The position numbers and the translations under genes were made by a program. This document shows positions 33,739 to 41,921 of a DNA stretch of 64,000 nt, in pieces. Under the pieces are notes generated by a model that saw only the letters and a program-made list of their open reading frames with translations, searched no databases and was not told the DNA's origin. Each line of letters opens with the position of its first letter. Positions within the stretch are counted from its first letter, which is position 1. Source of the DNA: DASRJW01 sp964567755 (GTDB taxonomy: Bacteria > Krumholzibacteriota > Krumholzibacteriia > G020349025); the NCBI GenBank assembly GCA_964567755.1, contig CAZMNW010000069.1, forward strand, positions 80,100 to 144,099. Reading direction: 5' to 3'.

Positions 33739-34785
33739 TTGCGCGGATCCTCACCGTTGCTTTCGATCCGAACCGCTCGACTCCACCTCGTCGCTGGCAA
33801 CGAGGCACTTTCTCGGGCCGAGTTGGAGGATCGCTCGCGCTTGGCTGCACTCCTCGGCGCCGAAGTACCTCCCGAATGGCCACCGCCCCTCAACGACGAG
33901 GCCTCGATCCGTTTCAGCCTCGAGATGCACCGCACCTGCCACGACACCGGCGGCTGGGCCAACTGGTATTTCCTCCTCGAATCCTCGGCGGGTCACAGGA
34001 TCGCAGTGGGCAATGGAGGTTTCCGCGGTCCGCCGACGCCGGCAGGACGCGTGGAGATCGGCTACTCGATTCTCGAGTGTCATCAGCGACGGGGCATGGC
34101 CAAAGAAGCCGTCGATGCCCTCGTCGCCTGGGCATTTGCCAACAAACGTGTCCGTGTGGTGCAAGCGCAAACGCTCCCCGAGCTCGAGCCTTCCATCCGC
34201 GTGTTGGAAAAGTGCGGGTTCCACTTCGTTGGCCCCGGCAGCGACGAGGGTGCGATTCTGTACGAGCTGCCGCGGCCGCCCGAAATCTCTGAAGTGTGGC
34301 TCAGCGGACCTGTGCCCGGCGTGCCGCCGCTCCTCGTGCCGGTCGCGCACGCGCTGTTGCAAGCACGCGCGGACGTCAGACGCTTGGCCGTCGACATCGA
34401 CTGTGAAACACTTTGGGCTCGCCCGGGAAATGCGGCCTCGGTGGGATTCCATGTGCTGCACCTTGCCGGCAGCTTGGACCGGCTTTTCACCTACGCGCGT
34501 GAGGAAGCCTTGACTGCGGCACAACGCGATGCGCTCACGCTCGAGCGCCACGCCGGGGACACCGGGCTCGATGCCGCAGCGCTGGTGCGCATGGTGGACC
34601 AAGCCGTCGACGCCGCGCTCGCCCAACTCCGCCACACCGAGGAGCATACCTTGATCGACCCACGTCGGATCGGCAAAGCCCAGCTGCCAACGACGGTTCT
34701 CGGTCTGCTCTTCCATGCTGCCGAGCACTGCTCACGCCACGTCGGCCAGATCGCGACCACGCTCAAACTGCTGCAGGCCAAGTAA
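33739..34785 (+). CDS. GNAT acetyltransferase-DinB domain fusion
   Basis: 348 residues from TTG 33739 with CTGGAGG five bases upstream; the preceding open frame overlaps the upstream gene and is rejected. Residues ~10-175 are a RimJ-type GNAT domain: IRTARLHLVAGN, EIGYSILECHQRRGMAKEAV (acetyl-CoA loop) and IRVLEKCGFHFVG. Residues ~195-345 are a DinB/YfiT-like four-helix bundle: NAASVGFHVLHLAGSLDRLF and LLFHAAEHCSRHVGQIATTL, which hold the His triad for a metal ion. Both parts are normally separate proteins. The fusion suggests acetylation coupled to a thiol- or metal-dependent transfer step; the substrate is unknown. Confidence 0.88.
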   Translation: MRGSSPLLSIRTARLHLVAGNEALSRAELEDRSRLAALLGAEVPPEWPPPLNDEASIRFSLEMHRTCHDTGGWANWYFLLESSAGHRIAVGNGGFRGPPTPAGRVEIGYSILECHQRRGMAKEAVDALVAWAFANKRVRVVQAQTLPELEPSIRVLEKCGFHFVGPGSDEGAILYELPRPPEISEVWLSGPVPGVPPLLVPVAHALLQARADVRRLAVDIDCETLWARPGNAASVGFHVLHLAGSLDRLFTYAREEALTAAQRDALTLERHAGDTGLDAAALVRMVDQAVDAALAQLRHTEEHTLIDPRRIGKAQLPTTVLGLLFHAAEHCSRHVGQIATTLKLLQAK

Positions 34786-34947
34786 GAAGGGGATCCGTCG
34801 GCGGACTGCCGCCCGGGCGTCCCTGGGCCCAACTCGTCCTCTTCGTTCCGCGGCGCAACTGCTGTCGGTGTCACCTCGGACTGGAACCGCCCGTGGCTTC
34901 CTGGGTATACTCCGTCCACGTGCTCGCCGGCGTTGTGGAGGAAATCG

Positions 34948-35214
34948 ATGCCCATTCGCAGTGACCTTCTCGAGATCCTTGTCTGTCCCGCCACCAAGCA
35001 GCCGCTCGAAATCCTGCGCGAGGAACGGTTGGCGACATTGAACGCGGCCATCGCCGCACAGCGCATCGTCAATGCCGGTGGCAAAAAAGTCGAGATCCCG
35101 CTGGAAGAAGGCTTGATTACCACCGATGGCAAAACCATCTACCGGATCGACGACAGCATCCCGATCATGTTGGTGGAAGAGGGCATCCCGGCTGCGCAGG
35201 TCGAATCTCCGTGA
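34948..35214 (+). CDS. Trm112/YcaR-family small protein
   Basis: 88 residues. ATG at 34948 with GGAGGAAA; a TATACT hexamer at 34915-34920 may be a -10 box. The N-terminus DLLEILVCPATKQPLEIL and the C-terminus KTIYRIDDSIPIMLVEE are the Trm112p fold hallmarks. The family activates methyltransferases or acts as a small chaperone-like partner. Between them is a ~35-residue helical insert (LATLNAAIAAQRIVNAGGKK), longer than in E. coli YcaR and common in deltaproteobacterial-type members. Only one Cys of the usual zinc-type motif is kept. Confidence 0.9.
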   Translation: MPIRSDLLEILVCPATKQPLEILREERLATLNAAIAAQRIVNAGGKKVEIPLEEGLITTDGKTIYRIDDSIPIMLVEEGIPAAQVESP

Positions 35215-35215
35215 A

Positions 35216-36622
35216 GTGACGGGAATCCGATCGGCCGTCGTGGGCCTGGCCGTGGGGGCATGCCTGCACGTGAACAGCGTGTGCGCCGTCACCGTTCCGG
35301 CTGGTTTCGCGGTCACGATCTTTCTCGACAATTTACAGATGCCCTCGCCGCTTGCGTTCGGCCCCGATGGCTATTTGTACGTGGCGACACTCGATGATCA
35401 GGTCCGCGCTGCCAAAGATCTGAACGCGGATGGCACCGCCGATACTCTCGTCAGCTTCGCCGCGGGAATGACGAACCCGACGGGCCTACTCCATCATGAT
35501 GGAGCCCTGTTCGTGTCCTATCGCGGCGAGGTCGCTCGCTACCGCGATCTGGACGGAGACCACGTTGCCGACGTGGTCGACACGATTTTGACCGGGATCC
35601 CCGTCGGCGCCGGGCGCAATTACGATCTCACCCGTGGACCCGACGGCAGGATCTACATGGGCGTGGGCGCGGCGACCAATCTGGGAACGCAGGCCCACCC
35701 CTGGTCGGCGACCATCCTGCGCTTCACCACCGCGGGCGATTCGGTCACGATCTTCGCCACCGGCGTACGTGTCGCCTACGATCTCGCCTTCAATCATGCA
35801 GGTGAGCTTTTCGCTGCCGACAACGGGCCGAGCGCCGAATCGACACAGTGCTTCGAAGCGCCCGACGAGCTCAATTGGATTCGCGAGCGGCAAGATTACG
35901 GCTTTCCGACTTGCTTCGGCTTGGGGGATTGCGCCGACGTCGGAGATTTCTGTGTTCCGCCGCCGTGCGGTGCCGGCGATTGCGACCTCGGCGGTTGTGA
36001 TGCAGCCATCACGGATCCTATCGCGCTCTTCGACCCGCATAGCTCGCCAGACGGGCTCGTCTTTGGCTCCGGCTTCGCAGGTTTCGGCCCCGGAGATCTG
36101 TTCGTCGCCGAGTTTGGCCAGACTGCACCTTCCGGCGGCTGCATGACATCGTTTGGTCACCGCGTGTCGCGGCTCGCCGTGACCTGGGATGGCGCGTCGT
36201 GGGTCGCAGGCCTACCGCAAGCGTTCGTCACCGACGTCGGCAGACCGCTCGACGTCGCCGTCGGACCGGACAGCGCCCTTTATGTCGCCGACTACGAACA
36301 CGGCCGGGTCTACAGAATTCACCGTCAAACGTTGGCCGGAGCCGAAAGCATGCAAGCGCCGGTATCGTCGTTCGCGCTCTATCCCAATCCGGTGCGGGAT
36401 CGGTTGCATCTGGTTTGGGAGGCGTCGTCCGATGTTGCGTGCTCCGCCGTGGTCTACGACATTGCCGGCAGGCGAATCGTGCGCATCGAGAGGCTCGCCG
36501 CCAACGCGGGCAGCTGGAATCTCCTGGGCCCGGCCCAGGCGCGTGTGCATCCGGGAATCTACGTGATGCGACTCGCATGCGGCACCCGCACCGCGGCGAA
36601 AAAGTTCCTCGTGGCTCCGTGA
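35216..36622 (+). CDS. Secreted sorbosone/glucose-dehydrogenase-like beta-propeller with C-terminal sorting tail
   Basis: 468 residues from GTG 35216, one base after the Trm112 stop. Signal peptide ends near NSVCAVTV. Propeller landmarks: PSPLAFGPDGYLYVATLDDQ, GRNYDLTRGPDGRIYMGVG, YDLAFNHAGELFAADNGP, SSPDGLVFGSGFAG and PLDVAVGPDSALYVADYEHG. A Cys-rich loop (CADVGDFCVPPPCGAGDCD) interrupts one blade, suggesting disulfides. The end (FALYPNPVRDRLHLVW, VVYDIAGRRIVRIE, GIYVMRL, KKFLVAP) is a T9SS/FlgD-like tail. Enzymatic activity is unproven; quinoprotein dehydrogenase homology is by fold only. Confidence 0.85.
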   Translation: MTGIRSAVVGLAVGACLHVNSVCAVTVPAGFAVTIFLDNLQMPSPLAFGPDGYLYVATLDDQVRAAKDLNADGTADTLVSFAAGMTNPTGLLHHDGALFVSYRGEVARYRDLDGDHVADVVDTILTGIPVGAGRNYDLTRGPDGRIYMGVGAATNLGTQAHPWSATILRFTTAGDSVTIFATGVRVAYDLAFNHAGELFAADNGPSAESTQCFEAPDELNWIRERQDYGFPTCFGLGDCADVGDFCVPPPCGAGDCDLGGCDAAITDPIALFDPHSSPDGLVFGSGFAGFGPGDLFVAEFGQTAPSGGCMTSFGHRVSRLAVTWDGASWVAGLPQAFVTDVGRPLDVAVGPDSALYVADYEHGRVYRIHRQTLAGAESMQAPVSSFALYPNPVRDRLHLVWEASSDVACSAVVYDIAGRRIVRIERLAANAGSWNLLGPAQARVHPGIYVMRLACGTRTAAKKFLVAP

Positions 36623-36697
36623 CGCTGCTCCGGCTGAATCGCGCCGGTGTGTGATGGCGCTGCACTCACGGCCGGGGACACGCCCCCGATCGCCAGG

Positions 36698-36732
36698 CTT
36701 GCAAATTAGAAATGTGACTTCTATAATGTAAG
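36698..36732 (+). promoter_or_regulatory. Palindromic, apparently leaderless sigma70 promoter of the AAA/DUF4143 gene
   Basis: TTGCAA (36699-36704), 17 bases, TATAAT (36722-36727), then ATG at 36735. Transcription starting ~7 bases after the -10 box would begin at or next to the start codon, so the mRNA should be leaderless. The whole block is an imperfect palindrome centred at 36715 (arms CTTGCAAATTAGAA and TTCTATAATGTAAG), as expected for an operator. It is strikingly AT-rich for this window. Confidence 0.65.
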
Positions 36733-36734
36733 CC

Positions 36735-37913
36735 ATGATTCCCCGACGTCACACCGCACTGCTGCACCGGCTCCTGCGGGAGTTCCCGTCGGTCACGATC
36801 CTGGGCCCACGCCAGTGCGGCAAAACGACCTTGGCGCGCCAGTCGCTGCCCGGATGGACATACCTCGATCTCGAGCGGCCGCGCGATGCGACACCTCTCG
36901 CCGCCGATCCGGAGGCGCGGCTGGAACAGCTCGGTGACCACGTGATCCTCGATGAGGCGCAGCAGGTCCCGGAGGTCTTTCCGATCCTACGCGGCGTGAT
37001 CGACCGCCGTCGTCGGGCAAAGGGACGCTTCGTGCTGCTGGGCTCTGCGTCACCGGCCCTCGTCCGCGACATCTCGGAGTCGCTGGCCGGGCGAACCGCG
37101 ATCCTCGATCTCACTGCACTTCGCTGGAGCGAGATCCGGACACGCCGGGGCGCGCGCTTGCAGACCTTGTGGGTCCGCGGCGGGTTCCCCAGCGCTTTTC
37201 TGGCCCGCGGCGAACCTGCGCACCGCGACTGGCTCGATTCTTATGTGCGCACATTCATCGAACGTGATCTTCGCCGATTGGGAATCGACTTCTCCACCTC
37301 AACGATGCGCACGCTCTGGACCATGCTGGCGCACGTGAACGCCAGGCTCTGGAACGCATCGCAACTCGCGGCATCGCTTGGCATCACCTATCATACGGTC
37401 AACCGATACCTGGACATCCTGGAGCAGACCTTCCTCGTTCGTAGGCTGCAGCCGTACCACGCGAATCTCAAGAAACGGCTCGTCAAGAGCCCCAAAGTCT
37501 ACTTCAGAGACACTGGCTTGCTGCATTTCTTCCTCGGGATACACGGCCCACGAGAACTCGATGTCCACCCTGCACGCGGCGCGAGTTGGGAGGCTTTCGT
37601 CGTCGAGGAGGTGATCTCTGCGCTGCAAATCGCCGCCCCCGAAGCCAACGTGCACTTTTGGCGCACAGGGACAGGAGACGAGGTGGATCTGCTCCTGCGC
37701 CACGGGTCACGCCTCGTGCCCGTCGAGATCAAGCTGCACTCCACACCGTCGCCCGCGGACGCCGGAGGCGTGCGCCGATGCATGCAGGATCTCGGCTGCA
37801 AGCGTGGATACGTGGTGTACCCGGGTAGCGAGGACTACTCGCTCGGCGGGGGCGTCACGGCGATCGCGGCGGAGAGACTCCTCGCGGACCCACGCAACGT
37901 CGCGCGTCTCTGA
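36735..37913 (+). CDS. AAA-type ATPase with C-terminal DUF4143 (nuclease-like) domain
   Basis: 392 residues. Walker A: ILGPRQCGKTTLARQ; Walker B: HVILDEAQQVPEVF; sensor-like LLGSASPALVRDISESLAGR. A winged-helix segment (WNASQLAASLGITYHTVNRY) leads to the DUF4143 region, whose FWRTGTGDEVDLLL and VPVEIKLH match a PD-(D/E)xK-like D...ExK core. Such proteins are widespread, often horizontally spread and of undefined function; some resemble toxin-antitoxin or transcription-linked ATPases. It is a single gene with its own AT-rich palindromic promoter and no obvious partner gene. Confidence 0.93.
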   Translation: MIPRRHTALLHRLLREFPSVTILGPRQCGKTTLARQSLPGWTYLDLERPRDATPLAADPEARLEQLGDHVILDEAQQVPEVFPILRGVIDRRRRAKGRFVLLGSASPALVRDISESLAGRTAILDLTALRWSEIRTRRGARLQTLWVRGGFPSAFLARGEPAHRDWLDSYVRTFIERDLRRLGIDFSTSTMRTLWTMLAHVNARLWNASQLAASLGITYHTVNRYLDILEQTFLVRRLQPYHANLKKRLVKSPKVYFRDTGLLHFFLGIHGPRELDVHPARGASWEAFVVEEVISALQIAAPEANVHFWRTGTGDEVDLLLRHGSRLVPVEIKLHSTPSPADAGGVRRCMQDLGCKRGYVVYPGSEDYSLGGGVTAIAAERLLADPRNVARL

Positions 37914-37994
37914 TCGAACGACAACGGTGCAGCCCGGCAACCAAGAGGCCTCAACGTGCGCGGTCATTCGCTCGGATGCCCGAAGCATAACCGC

Positions 37995-39482
37995 TCACCG
38001 GATGGACGTCGGCACCGGCTGATCGCGTGGCAGCACCGACTGCGGCTGCGGCGACTTCTCGCGACGTGTCTCGAAATCGCGCCGGGCCGCATCCAGCAGG
38101 TTGCTGTCGCTCATGAGCTCGAGCGCCGCGCCGGCGAGCGTGCGCGCGGCGACGAGCATGCCCTTCTCGCCGATCGACATCCCCGTGCACGCGACGACTT
38201 GCCAACTGTGCCCGGGCGCTCCGTGGGTAAAGCACGCGGTGTTGATCCCGCCCGTCGGCACCCGCCAGCTGACGTTGCCGACATCGGTCGAGGCCGGCAT
38301 GTGCCAAGGCTCTTCGGCCAGCGTCATCACGGTTTCGAACAGCGGCTCGGCCGGGGCATCGGCGATGTCACTCTGCGTCCGGCGCGCGAACTCGCGCTCG
38401 TCGGCGGCGAAGTGGGGTGGCCCCACGCGTTCCAGATGCCGCTGTAGTACCTCGCTCAATGCGCGGTTGGGGAGCAGCTCGAAGAGATCGCTGTCCAGCT
38501 TCTCGCTCATGGTCGTGCGTGTCATGCGCGCCGCCCCGTCGGCGATCTCGCGCAATCGCTCGAGCATGCGCTCGGCATCCCGGTGCACGTTGGCACGCAG
38601 GTAATACCAGACCTCGGCTGTCGGTGGCACGACGTTGGGCTGGCCGCCGCCGTCGGTGATGACGTAATGCACCCGCGCATCTTCCTTCAAGTGCTCGCGC
38701 ATGTAATTGGCGCCGACGTTCATGAGCTCGACGGCATCGAGAGCGCTCTTGCCATCGGCGGGTGACATGCTGGCGTGGGCGCTCGTGCCGTGGAAGCGAT
38801 ACTTGACCGAGATGACGGCCTTGCAGGTGTTGAACTGCACTCGTGTCTTGTCCCCTGCGTGCCAGTGCAACGCCGCATCGAGGTCGTCGAAGAGTCCCGC
38901 ACGCGCCATGTACACCTTGCCGATGCCAGTTTCTTCGGCCGGTGTGCCGTAGAGACGGATCGTGCCCGCGGGGCCGCCGTTCTGCATCCCCTGCCATACG
39001 GCGATGGCGGCTCCCACACTCGCCGTCCCGAACACCGAGTGCCCGCAAGCATGGCCCGCGTCGAGCTCCGGGTTTTCGGCCCGCGGTTGCCGCGTCGATT
39101 CCGCCGCCTGACTGACACCGGGAAGAGCATCGTACTCGGCGAGGATGCCGAGGATGGGCCGGCCCTTGCCGGCGGTGGCGATGAACGCGGTGGGCATTCC
39201 GGCGACGCCATGCTGCACTTGAAAGCCCTCGCGTTCCAGCAATGTCATGAGCTCGCGCGCGGCGCGATGTTCTTGGAGACCCACCTCGGGATGACTCCAG
39301 ATGCGCTGGTTTACGGCGCGCAATGTGTCGGCATGCTGTTCGATCCAGCGATCCGCGATGGCATACGGCGGCATGGTCTTGCGTGCCGCCGCCGCTGGCG
39401 TGCTTCCTAGAACCGATGCGCCGAAAGCGACAGCGACAGCGCCCGTGCGAAGGTGTGCCGACCGAAACCTCAGTGTGGGCAT
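37995..39482 (-). CDS. Exported M20-family amidohydrolase (AbgB-like)
   Basis: 495 residues with a signal peptide (GAVAVAFGASVLGSTPAAAA). M20 metal-site motifs: DAGHACGHSVFG (His/Asp/Cys-His), GTPAEETGIGKVYM (Glu-Glu pair) and DAALHWHAGDKT. The dimerization domain is KYRFHGTSAHASMSPADGKS, and near the C-terminus the remaining ligand region includes PGHSWQVVA. This branch hydrolyses p-aminobenzoyl-glutamate or other N-acyl amino acids. Location is probably periplasmic. A monocistronic gene converging on the AAA ATPase gene. Confidence 0.92.
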   Translation of the reverse strand: MPTLRFRSAHLRTGAVAVAFGASVLGSTPAAAARKTMPPYAIADRWIEQHADTLRAVNQRIWSHPEVGLQEHRAARELMTLLEREGFQVQHGVAGMPTAFIATAGKGRPILGILAEYDALPGVSQAAESTRQPRAENPELDAGHACGHSVFGTASVGAAIAVWQGMQNGGPAGTIRLYGTPAEETGIGKVYMARAGLFDDLDAALHWHAGDKTRVQFNTCKAVISVKYRFHGTSAHASMSPADGKSALDAVELMNVGANYMREHLKEDARVHYVITDGGGQPNVVPPTAEVWYYLRANVHRDAERMLERLREIADGAARMTRTTMSEKLDSDLFELLPNRALSEVLQRHLERVGPPHFAADEREFARRTQSDIADAPAEPLFETVMTLAEEPWHMPASTDVGNVSWRVPTGGINTACFTHGAPGHSWQVVACTGMSIGEKGMLVAARTLAGAALELMSDSNLLDAARRDFETRREKSPQPQSVLPRDQPVPTSIR

Positions 39483-39680
39483 GAGACTCTCCTCGTGGGC
39501 GCGTTCGACCGTTCGATTCGGGTGCGCCCCAGCCTACCACAGGCACGGGACAGTCCTCGTAAGCTGTTGTAACCGTGCTGGTTGATAGTGACTCCACGGG
39601 CGAATGTGGGGGTCGCGTGTGCACTCACCCAAGAACTTGTCCGTGACGTGGAGAACGGCTAGGTTGGTGTGTAGGTACGC

Positions 39681-39699
39681 GACATCGCCAGGCGATGTC
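39681..39699. promoter_or_regulatory. Perfect 19-bp palindrome upstream of the CBM20-like gene
   Basis: GACATCGCC-A-GGCGATGTC, 17 bases before the ATG at 39716. Either a repressor operator or a leader hairpin; a weak TTGTCC-N17-TAGGTT promoter candidate lies at 39637-39665. Confidence 0.4.
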
Positions 39700-39715
39700 T
39701 GGTGGGAGGGTGCGG

Positions 39716-40183
39716 ATGCGGGTGGTGCGAATTCTCGCCTTGGGTTTCGTTGCGTGGGTTGCGTATTCGGTGGCGAGATCCAGGAATACGCGCGCTCATG
39801 CTTCGACGCAAAGCTCGCAGAAAACATCAGCGACCAACGGCCGTCGCCATGCCAATGGCGACTCTCCCTCGGTCACGGTCGAATGGCGCGTGCGCGTTCC
39901 CGAAAGCACTCCGGCGCGTTCCGCCGTGTACGTATGCGGGGGTCATCCCATGCTCGGGAATTGGGATCCCAGAGGTCTGCGCATGACGCGTGAAGGAACT
40001 TCACTGTATCGCGGCGAGCTGCACGTTCCGGCAGGCACACTTCTCGAATACAAGTTCACCCGTGGTTCTTGGGACGCGGTCGAAACGCTGCAAGACGGGA
40101 TTCTGCGCCCCAATCGCACGCTCGCAATCCGCGCGCCCGAACAGGTAGTTGCCGAGGTCGAGGCCTGGTCCGACCAGCGCTGA
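39716..40183 (+). CDS. Membrane-anchored starch/glycogen-binding (CBM20-like) domain protein
   Basis: 155 residues. ATG at 39716 after GGGAGGG. An N-terminal hydrophobic anchor (ILALGFVAWVAYSVA) and a Ser/Thr-rich linker precede a single CBM20-type beta-sandwich: VYVCGGHPMLGNWDP (the LGNWxP ligand-binding turn), LYRGELHVPAGTLLEYKFTR, GSWDAVETLQDG and NRTLAIRAPEQ. No catalytic domain is attached. It likely displays or senses alpha-glucan outside the cytoplasmic membrane. It is preceded by a perfect palindrome and converges with tsaD. Confidence 0.82.
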   Translation: MRVVRILALGFVAWVAYSVARSRNTRAHASTQSSQKTSATNGRRHANGDSPSVTVEWRVRVPESTPARSAVYVCGGHPMLGNWDPRGLRMTREGTSLYRGELHVPAGTLLEYKFTRGSWDAVETLQDGILRPNRTLAIRAPEQVVAEVEAWSDQR

Positions 40184-40193
40184 CGGGCCGCCG

Positions 40194-41270
40194 CTAAGCC
40201 CAGGACACGAGCGGCCCGCGGGCGAAGGCTCGAGTGCCGGGACCCGTCACGTGTCCGAGGCGCAAACGAAACGAACCGGCGCATGCGATCATGGCGGCGT
40301 TGTCGGTGCACAGCTTGGGCGGCGGGAAGTGCAACGCAGCTCCCAACGGCGCGAGTGCTGCTTCCAGCCTCTCGCGCAAGCGCGAGTTGGCGGCGACCCC
40401 TCCTGCCAAATACACATGCTGCGCCTTGGTCGCGCGCACGGCCGCCGACAGGCGTTCTGCCAGCATGTCGACGATCGCCTCCTGCGCGCTCGCGAGGATG
40501 TCGAAAGCGCGTTGCGGCAGGACTGCGAGCTCGGCCAGCGTGCGCTCGCCGGGGGCCATCCCGGCGTCGAGCGGCGGCACATGCGTGAGCGGGCTGAACC
40601 CATCGCGCTCGAGGACGAGACGCGCCGCCGTCTTCAAGCCGCTGAAGCTGAAATCAAACTCACCGTCCTTGAGACGTGCACGCGCGAAGCGCACCGCGTT
40701 GCGATCCCCACGCAGCGCCAGCTTCTCCACCATTGGCCCCGCCGGGTAAGCGATGCCGAGCATCTTGCCGATCTTGTCGAAGGCCTCGCCAGCCGCATCG
40801 TCACGCGTCGCTCCCAGCTCCTCGAAACGGCCGAGGTGCGGCATGCGCACGAGCTGCGTGTGGCCCCCGGAGATGACGAGGACGACGCAAGGGAACTGCA
40901 TGTCCTCGACCAACCAGTTCGCCATGATGTGTCCCTCGATGTGATGCACACCGACGAACGGCTTGTCGAGCCCGAAGGCGTAGGCAGCTGCAGTCGACAG
41001 ACCGACGAGGAGCGAGCCGAGGAGACCGGGACCTGCGGTCGCCGCGATGCCATCGAGCGCCGCAGGGGCAACGCCGGCGCGGTCGAGTGCGCTCTGCATG
41101 ACCGGTAACATGTGTTTCAGATGTTCGCGCGAGGCGAGCTCCGGCACCACCCCGCCATACTCTTTGTGCGTGAGCTGCGATGCGACGACGTTGGCAAGGA
41201 TCTCGCGCTCGTCTCTGACCACCGCGGCCGCGGTGTCGTCGCATGACGTTTCGATGCCAAGAACGAGCAA
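40194..41270 (-). CDS. tsaD: tRNA N6-adenosine threonylcarbamoyltransferase
   Basis: 358 residues from TTG 41270, preceded by AGGAGG. It transfers the threonylcarbamoyl group to A37 of ANN-decoding tRNAs together with TsaB/TsaE and TsaC. ASKHA-fold motifs: VLGIETSCDDTAAAVV, the metal-binding HHIEGHIMAN (HxxxH), LVISGGHTQLV, DDAAGEAFDKIGKMLG, FDFSFSGLKTA and LAGGVAANSRLRE. Normal length and intact motifs; an essential housekeeping gene. Confidence 0.97.
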   Translation of the reverse strand: MLVLGIETSCDDTAAAVVRDEREILANVVASQLTHKEYGGVVPELASREHLKHMLPVMQSALDRAGVAPAALDGIAATAGPGLLGSLLVGLSTAAAYAFGLDKPFVGVHHIEGHIMANWLVEDMQFPCVVLVISGGHTQLVRMPHLGRFEELGATRDDAAGEAFDKIGKMLGIAYPAGPMVEKLALRGDRNAVRFARARLKDGEFDFSFSGLKTAARLVLERDGFSPLTHVPPLDAGMAPGERTLAELAVLPQRAFDILASAQEAIVDMLAERLSAAVRATKAQHVYLAGGVAANSRLRERLEAALAPLGAALHFPPPKLCTDNAAMIACAGSFRLRLGHVTGPGTRAFARGPLVSWA

Positions 41271-41842
41271 CGGGCCTCCTTCAACATTCGTCCGCGCGCG
41301 AATCGACTTCGAGTCCGCGTCCAGCAGAGTATGCCATTCGCCGCAGCACGGTCGAAGAGAAACGAACGGCTGGACGGAGGCGGGCTGGAGCCGCTCAACG
41401 GGTTGAGGTGATCAGCTCGCGAGCAGAACGCGTGTGCGGATCGTCGGGGTATGGCAGCTGCGGACCTGTAGCCCAGGACGTGCATGGCCTTGTTGTCGAA
41501 GCCGTCCAGGAACAGCATCGTCGGAATGCCTTTGACCTCGTACCACTCGGCGGCCGTCCGTTCCCGATCGTAATCGACTCGAACGCAGACGAACTTGGCG
41601 GCGAGCCCTGCGATCTCGGGCTGGTTCCACACTTGCACGTCCATGGCGCGGCAGGGGCCGCACCAGTCGGCATAGAAGTCCACCAGAAGCACTTTGTTCT
41701 CTTGCTTGGCTCTCTTCTTGGCCGCGTCCAGGTCGTGCAGCCACTGGATAGCCCGAGCCGGGGTGGCCACCAGCTGAATGGCAGTGATGCTGGTTCCGAG
41801 GACGAATGCTTGGAGAATGGAAGCCGAGTGAGCGCAGCGCAT
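41117..41842 (-). CDS. Exported thioredoxin-like protein; C-terminus probably frameshifted into tsaD
   Basis: Signal peptide at residues ~1-31, then a thioredoxin fold with the active site ADWCGPC (C61, C64), the VDYD region and cis-Pro in VKGIPTMLFLDG. After LGYRSAAA (near 41440) the frame becomes Arg/Ser-rich and runs 154 bases into tsaD on the same strand, which is not credible. A neighbouring frame continues PYPDDPHTRSARELITSTR and stops at 41395, before tsaD. So a one-base frameshift (mutation or sequencing error) near 41440-41455 is suspected, and the real gene may be 41395-41842. The catalytic domain itself looks intact. Role: periplasmic disulfide reduction or cytochrome maturation. 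Confidence 0.75.
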   Translation of the reverse strand: MRCAHSASILQAFVLGTSITAIQLVATPARAIQWLHDLDAAKKRAKQENKVLLVDFYADWCGPCRAMDVQVWNQPEIAGLAAKFVCVRVDYDRERTAAEWYEVKGIPTMLFLDGFDNKAMHVLGYRSAAAIPRRSAHAFCSRADHLNPLSGSSPPPSSRSFLFDRAAANGILCWTRTRSRFARGRMLKEARCSFLASKRHATTPRPRWSETSARSLPTSSHRSSRTKSMAGWCRSSPRANI

Positions 41843-41921
41843 CGGACCTCCTGCATGCAGAGCCGCGAGTCTATGGGGCCGGGTTCCAGTGCGTCAATCC
41901 ATGCGCGCGCGCTGTGCAGGC

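Noticed and set aside
36735..37913. AAA/DUF4143 gene considered as a defence-system component
   Set aside because: Single gene with no partner nuclease, helicase or mobile-element marker nearby; family function undefined.
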